Shown here one piece after another: positions 27,190 through 30,342 of a stretch of DNA of 30,342 nt (the stretch's first letter is position 1; every line of letters starts with the position of its first letter). A model generated the notes under the pieces. That model did not search any database, was not told where the DNA came from, and saw nothing but the letters and a program-made list of their open reading frames with translations. Made by a program: the position numbers and the translations under genes. The stretch comes from Barthelona sp. PAP020. Its lineage: Eukaryota > Metamonada: BaSk clade. Location of the stretch: the NCBI GenBank assembly GCA_040182905.1, contig JARQWU010000115.1, positions 1 through 30,342 on the forward strand, read 5' to 3'.

Positions 27190-27633
27190 ATGAGCACAAA
27201 TGCGGATGAATCAAGTTTAGCCTATTTTCATGATACTTTTGTATTCTTTTCGAAAGAGTTGAATAATAATTTAGTCTTATATATGAACAATTTACTTGAA
27301 GCAATTCATTGTTGTAATCTTCCCTTAACAGAATCCCAATTTAAAAATGCACTCAATGAATCAAATTATCAAAATTTGGAATATTTAAATGAACAACAAT
27401 TTATTGATTTCATTGAAAGTTTTTCTTCTTATAAATCATATTACAATGAAAATTTAATTAATATATTTCAAGATTTGAAAGATTCAGAAACTGAACTTTT
27501 GTCTGTTAGTGAATTGCGAAAGAATCTAATTCATATGGGTGTCAGAATTGACCCTCAAATTGTTGATTCGTATCTTCCTGAACAAGACTCACTTACTTTG
27601 GAAGAATTTGTTGAAATATTTAAATTAAAATGA
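27190..27633 (+). CDS. Degenerate calmodulin-like / myosin light chain-like protein
   Basis: 147 residues from the ATG at 27190 (MSTNADESSLAYFHD); the frame extends nine codons up to TTG, encoded by a T tract. Size and helix layout match calmodulin and essential light chains: an N-terminal pair (about 1-75) and a C-terminal pair (about 85-147), with DLKDSETELLSVSELRKNL resembling the third EF-hand and QDSLTLEEFVEIFKL the fourth. The loops lack the canonical Asp-x-Asp-x-Asp-Gly pattern, so calcium binding is unlikely at any site. A light chain bound to an IQ motif of a myosin or another scaffold would fit. Convergent with the small ankyrin gene across 275 bp. Confidence 0.7.
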   Translation: MSTNADESSLAYFHDTFVFFSKELNNNLVLYMNNLLEAIHCCNLPLTESQFKNALNESNYQNLEYLNEQQFIDFIESFSSYKSYYNENLINIFQDLKDSETELLSVSELRKNLIHMGVRIDPQIVDSYLPEQDSLTLEEFVEIFKLK

Positions 27634-27908
27634 TTGATTAATGTGTAAATTTGTGAATTTTTTGTTTTGTTTTGTATGAAATTTCTCACAAAAATAGACG
27701 ACAAATTTCCAATTCTAATATCGTTACCGCGAAACATGAGTTTAGATTATTGGAAAATATTTAAAAAAGAGGGAAGTTGCCTGCACTAAATATTTTTTTT
27801 GAACAATTGAACATTTAAATGGAGGGCTTTAGAAGCACTTCAAATGTTTAAATCTTCTTCTGAAGAATTTGTTCAAAGAAAAAAAAGAGGAAAATAGTTA
27901 TCCGATAT
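27634..27908. other. 275-bp convergent gap with a structured element
   Basis: This is the space between the calmodulin-like stop and the ankyrin stop. It contains a predicted three-way-junction fold at 27793-27882, listed separately. No open frame of note and no AATAAA are seen. Confidence 0.5.
27793..27882 (+). ncRNA. Candidate three-way-junction RNA element
   Basis: Three nested, non-conflicting stems can be drawn by eye. P1 pairs 27793-27806 with 27869-27882 (14 bp, one G-U), P2 pairs 27810-27816 with 27842-27848 (7 bp) and P3 pairs 27853-27857 with 27862-27866 (5 bp, loop TTCT). The element is AT-rich, so chance folding is not excluded. It lies between two convergent genes and could mark transcript ends or be a small RNA. 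Confidence 0.3.
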
Positions 27909-28616
27909 TTACATTTCACCACCCAACATTTTGGACAAACCACTGACTTTGAAAAATTTAATTACACCACTATGATTATACATTTGTGCATAATCAACAA
28001 CTGTTGACCCATTATTATCTTTGATTTTAAAATTGGTATTTGTTTCTTCCCATAGATACACAATAAAATGGACGTTATTCTTTTCGACAGCGCAAAACAA
28101 TGGGGTTTGACCCTTGTTATTCTGAAGATTGCATCCTTCACAATCAATTTTAAGAATTTTAGCAAACAACTCAATTTCTCCGCTCATGGCGCAAAAATGA
28201 AAACAACTGTTTCCTTCATGTGTTTTAATATCGATATTAGCACCTGCGTTTATCAAAAGATCAAAAATTTCCATACATCCTTCAAGACAAGCAATGTGAA
28301 CAAAAGACAGTCCATTTTCATTCAAATAATTAAAATTAAATGATTTTTGATTTAAAAGTACTTCAACCATTTCTGGTAATATTAGTTCACAAGCAAAATA
28401 CAAATGCTTCTCATTTAAAATTGATTTGAATTTTGTCAAATTCATAAGTTTTTGAACAAAATCTGAATTTTCTGTTTCTATTGCAGTGAGAAGGTGATTT
28501 TCATCAATTTTTATGAATTCATCATTTAAAAATAATTCAACAATTTGTTGAAAGTTTGAATCCGATAAACATTTTTCTAATTTGTGATAATTTTCATTAT
28601 TTTCGTAATTTGTCAT
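27909..28616 (-). CDS. Small ankyrin-repeat protein
   Basis: 235 residues from the ATG at 28614-28616 (MTNYENNENYHKLEK). About five or six ankyrin repeats fill nearly the whole chain. The best are LSFVHIACLEGCMEIFDLLINAGANIDIKT, NSCFHFCAMSGEIELFAKILKID, QTPLFCAVEKNNVHFIVYLWEETN and STVVDYAQMYNHSGVIKFFKV. The first two repeats are degenerate. It has no other domain and no membrane anchor, so it is likely a cytosolic adaptor. It is divergent from the mid-SUN gene with 69 bases between ATGs. Sequence is not close to the ankyrin protein at 15.4-16.5 kb. Confidence 0.85.
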   Translation of the reverse strand: MTNYENNENYHKLEKCLSDSNFQQIVELFLNDEFIKIDENHLLTAIETENSDFVQKLMNLTKFKSILNEKHLYFACELILPEMVEVLLNQKSFNFNYLNENGLSFVHIACLEGCMEIFDLLINAGANIDIKTHEGNSCFHFCAMSGEIELFAKILKIDCEGCNLQNNKGQTPLFCAVEKNNVHFIVYLWEETNTNFKIKDNNGSTVVDYAQMYNHSGVIKFFKVSGLSKMLGGEM

Positions 28617-28685
28617 GAAATAAAGGGGAAAAAGAAAATTGATCCTTCCATCTCATTAACACATTATTTTTTCATTTTTTCCTTT
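28617..28685. promoter_or_regulatory. 69-bp bidirectional promoter, ankyrin / mid-SUN
   Basis: Only 69 bases lie between divergent start codons. The right half is pyrimidine-rich just before the mid-SUN ATG. No TATA-like motif is obvious. Confidence 0.55.
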
Positions 28686-30140
28686 ATGAATGTGGAAATA
28701 TGGACATTATTTTTGTTGATATTATCTGTTTTTTCATGTTTACAGTGTTTTGAATATCAAAGCAGAAAAGAAAAATTTGAAGATATTTTTATCCCGAAAT
28801 CATACAATTTCATCACATTATATTCCAAAAATAATACTAGATTAACAAATATTGAGAAAAAAAGTATTGATAATTTAAATAGAATGAAAGAAAACAAAAT
28901 GGATTCTTCTTCACAGGAAGATTATAAGATTAGTGATATTAGTAATGATATTAGTGATATTAGTAATGATATCGATCATATCGATACAGATATTGATGAA
29001 TTAAGTGAAAATGAAGAGAGCAATGTTTCAAGTGATGCCGGCTACAACAGACAATTTCAAATAAACAAGCCATTAAAATCACGAATGAATTATGCAGCTT
29101 CAGAATTAGGAGCCAAAGTAATAGAATCTGCTAGACATTGCAAGCAAGTACAAAATATCCTATCAAAAAATTTGGATCGTTATTCTTTGTGTAATGTTGA
29201 GGAGGATTTAACCTTTGTGATTCAATTACACGCCACCATTTTACCAGATAAATTCCTGATTCAAAATCTAGAACTGTATAGTTCATCTGCAAAAAATATT
29301 TCTCTTTTTAGTTCTTTAGATGGAATCACGTATCGTAAGATTGATTCTTTCATGTTGAAACCTACATTGGATGAACAAATTTTTTCATTATCTGATACAA
29401 AACCCTGTAATTATATCAAATTGATAGTTCATGACTATTATGGAAATGAAGCTAAAACAACAATCACATCTTTGTGTGTATATGGTACAACTGAATTGGA
29501 AGACTTCAAGGATAAATTAAAAGGCTCTTCCAACATTGGTGAAATTCTTTCTGATGAAGGCGTATTTGAAACAATGATGAATCGATTTGCTCAATTGAAT
29601 TTCACACATTCTTTAGAATTTGATAATGTTTATGAAACCCTTTATGATTTAAGAATGCAAATCAATGAGACCAAAGAAGTGTTAGCTATTTTCGGAAATA
29701 TTTCTGAAGTTTTACAAAAATTAGAAAATTTTGAAAAGATTAAAAAAATTGAAAAATATTTTGAGAGAGTTAATAAAGATCTTTTGGACATTATAAATAC
29801 CCAAAATTTTTTTGACAAGTATCGAAAAACTTACGAAGAGAATATTGACTTGAAATTATTGGGTATGGAAAATGCTTTAAAAAAGGAGTTATTTGCCAGA
29901 GATATTCAAATAAAACAAACAAATGATTTGATGAATGAACGGTCATTTAGCTATGAATTTGAATTGTTTAAGATTAGAAATAATCAATATTATCATTCAG
30001 CAGATCATTTTAAACTTGCATTCACAAAAATATTTGTTTTTGCTGTATGCTTGATTTGTTTGTCTTTTATTGTTCACAATCAACTCAAAATTTTAAAGTT
30101 GCAAAAGTTTATTGTTGAAGAAAAATTAACCCATAAATAA
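28686..30140 (+). CDS. Mid-SUN domain membrane protein (SUCO/Slp1 family)
   Basis: 484 residues from the ATG at 28686 (MNVEIWTLFLLILSV); the frame goes further up only to a GTG. A signal peptide of about 22 residues is followed by a charged, Asp/Ser-rich linker with a tandem repeat. The SUN domain (about 128-268) begins MNYAASELGAKVIES, and has the strands LQNLELYSSSAKNISLFSSLDG and CNYIKLIVHDYYGNEA, ending TSLCVYGTTELEDF. A coiled coil (about 330-430) and a C-terminal transmembrane helix (444-466, KIFVFAVCLICLSFIV) complete the order typical of SUCO/Slp1/plant mid-SUN proteins. These sit in the ER or outer nuclear membrane with the SUN domain in the lumen; in yeast Slp1 with Emp65 stabilises soluble ER proteins. 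Secure as mid-SUN; function inferred. Confidence 0.85.
   Translation: MNVEIWTLFLLILSVFSCLQCFEYQSRKEKFEDIFIPKSYNFITLYSKNNTRLTNIEKKSIDNLNRMKENKMDSSSQEDYKISDISNDISDISNDIDHIDTDIDELSENEESNVSSDAGYNRQFQINKPLKSRMNYAASELGAKVIESARHCKQVQNILSKNLDRYSLCNVEEDLTFVIQLHATILPDKFLIQNLELYSSSAKNISLFSSLDGITYRKIDSFMLKPTLDEQIFSLSDTKPCNYIKLIVHDYYGNEAKTTITSLCVYGTTELEDFKDKLKGSSNIGEILSDEGVFETMMNRFAQLNFTHSLEFDNVYETLYDLRMQINETKEVLAIFGNISEVLQKLENFEKIKKIEKYFERVNKDLLDIINTQNFFDKYRKTYEENIDLKLLGMENALKKELFARDIQIKQTNDLMNERSFSYEFELFKIRNNQYYHSADHFKLAFTKIFVFAVCLICLSFIVHNQLKILKLQKFIVEEKLTHK
28929..28970 (+). repeat. 21-bp perfect tandem repeat, two copies
   Basis: Two identical 21-mers, each starting ATTAGTGATATTAGTAATG, encode Ile-Ser-Asp-Ile-Ser-Asn-Asp twice in the acidic linker of the mid-SUN protein. 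The identity at synonymous sites indicates a recent duplication. A related Ile-Asp-rich tail (IDHIDTDID) continues the periodicity. Confidence 0.95.
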
Positions 30141-30175
30141 TTACGCGTTCTTTTGTTTATTTTATCATGTGCCCC

Positions 30176-30197
30176 TGGATATGCCCGTGGATATGCC
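30176..30197 (-). repeat. 12-bp-periodic repeat just past a stop codon
   Basis: TGGATATGCC occurs at 30176-30185 and 30188-30197. On the minus strand it follows the TGA of the edge gene in frame, as GGC-ATA-TCC-ACG then GGC-ATA-TCC-AGG, and reaches TGA-TAA two codons later. Confidence 0.7.
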
Positions 30198-30342
30198 TCA
30201 AGAAATCAAGATATTAACCAAGGCCTGAATGCGAGTGTCGGTGGGATGTGAATTTTGAAGGAGGTGAGCATATTCTTCCGATGTTCTCTTGAGATGGTTT
30301 TTGTGAAAGGAACTTATTTTCCACTTGAATGCGTTGTTCCAA
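30198..30342 (-). CDS. 3' end of an unidentified, more GC-rich gene (partial)
   Basis: Read on the minus strand, one frame (from base 30341) is open from the window edge to TGA at 30198-30200, giving 47 residues that end TDTRIQALVNILIS. It reads as a helical C-terminus (WNNAFKWKISSFH, SEEYAHLLQ). Codons favour C and G at third positions (AAC, TTC, AAG, CTC, CAC, GCC), unlike the neighbours, and 58 of the 145 bases are G or C. That is a bias often seen in highly expressed genes. The protein family is not recognised. The alternative minus frame (ending SGLG) is shorter by four codons and less protein-like. It is convergent with the mid-SUN gene; 57 bases separate the stops. Confidence 0.55.
   Translation of the reverse strand, partial: WNNAFKWKISSFHKNHLKRTSEEYAHLLQNSHPTDTRIQALVNILIS

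Noticed and set aside
1-30342. Mobile elements, CRISPR arrays, rRNA or tRNA genes
   Set aside because: I looked for transposase or reverse-transcriptase motifs, terminal repeats, spaced repeats and conserved RNA boxes and saw none.

Overview
This window comes from a compact, AT-rich nuclear genome of a unicellular eukaryote that very probably builds a cilium or flagellum. Long reading frames are almost uninterrupted by introns and use the standard code: TAA, TAG and TGA all end genes. The products are eukaryote-specific: a giant PI3K-like protein kinase, a tubulin-polyglutamylase-associated LRRC49, a Commander-complex COMMD7, the axonemal WD40 protein CFAP52, LZIC, a CAF1/CNOT7 deadenylase and a mid-SUN (SUCO/Slp1) protein. 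Only one intron can be argued for, in the kinase gene. Intergenic gaps are mostly 40-300 bp and A/T-rich with long T tracts. No lineage can be named from sequence alone. A free-living or commensal amoeboflagellate or excavate-type protist fits; a non-ciliated lineage such as a dictyostelid does not.

Layout. The left third (182-8453) is one PIKK gene of about 2,740 residues, most SMG1-like in its kinase domain. Its middle is loaded with simple repeats and its catalytic end is clean. After a 466-bp convergent gap rich in inverted repeats comes a minus-strand gene of unknown function. It is divergent from LRRC49, which starts a tight same-strand run LRRC49 - COMMD7 - CFAP52 (gaps of 42 and 46 bp), followed by an ankyrin gene with a Ser-Pro tail and LZIC. 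An 849-bp convergent gap (17220-18068) holds an orphan open frame and a perfect 12-bp inverted repeat.

The middle contains three divergent or convergent pairs: an unknown helical-repeat-like protein (-) against a roughly 28-span membrane protein (+), and CAF1 deadenylase (-) against a Ser/Asp-rich C2-like protein (+). The right side holds a possible 50-residue membrane microprotein, a Gln-rich protein, a degenerate calmodulin-like protein, a small ankyrin protein (-) and a mid-SUN membrane protein (+). At the edge is the 3' end of a more GC-rich gene (-).

Functional themes are the cilium (LRRC49, CFAP52), mRNA turnover (SMG1-like kinase, CAF1), endosomal trafficking (COMMD7) and the ER or nuclear envelope (mid-SUN). 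The neighbourhood looks like ordinary housekeeping sequence, with no mobile element, CRISPR, tRNA or rRNA seen. The least explained items are the giant membrane protein, the microprotein, the orphan frame at 17.6-17.9 kb, a predicted three-way-junction structure at 27793-27882 and the in-frame repeat past the stop of the last gene. Several reading frames extend upstream of any ATG only through TTG or GTG; the starts given here are the first credible ATG codons.
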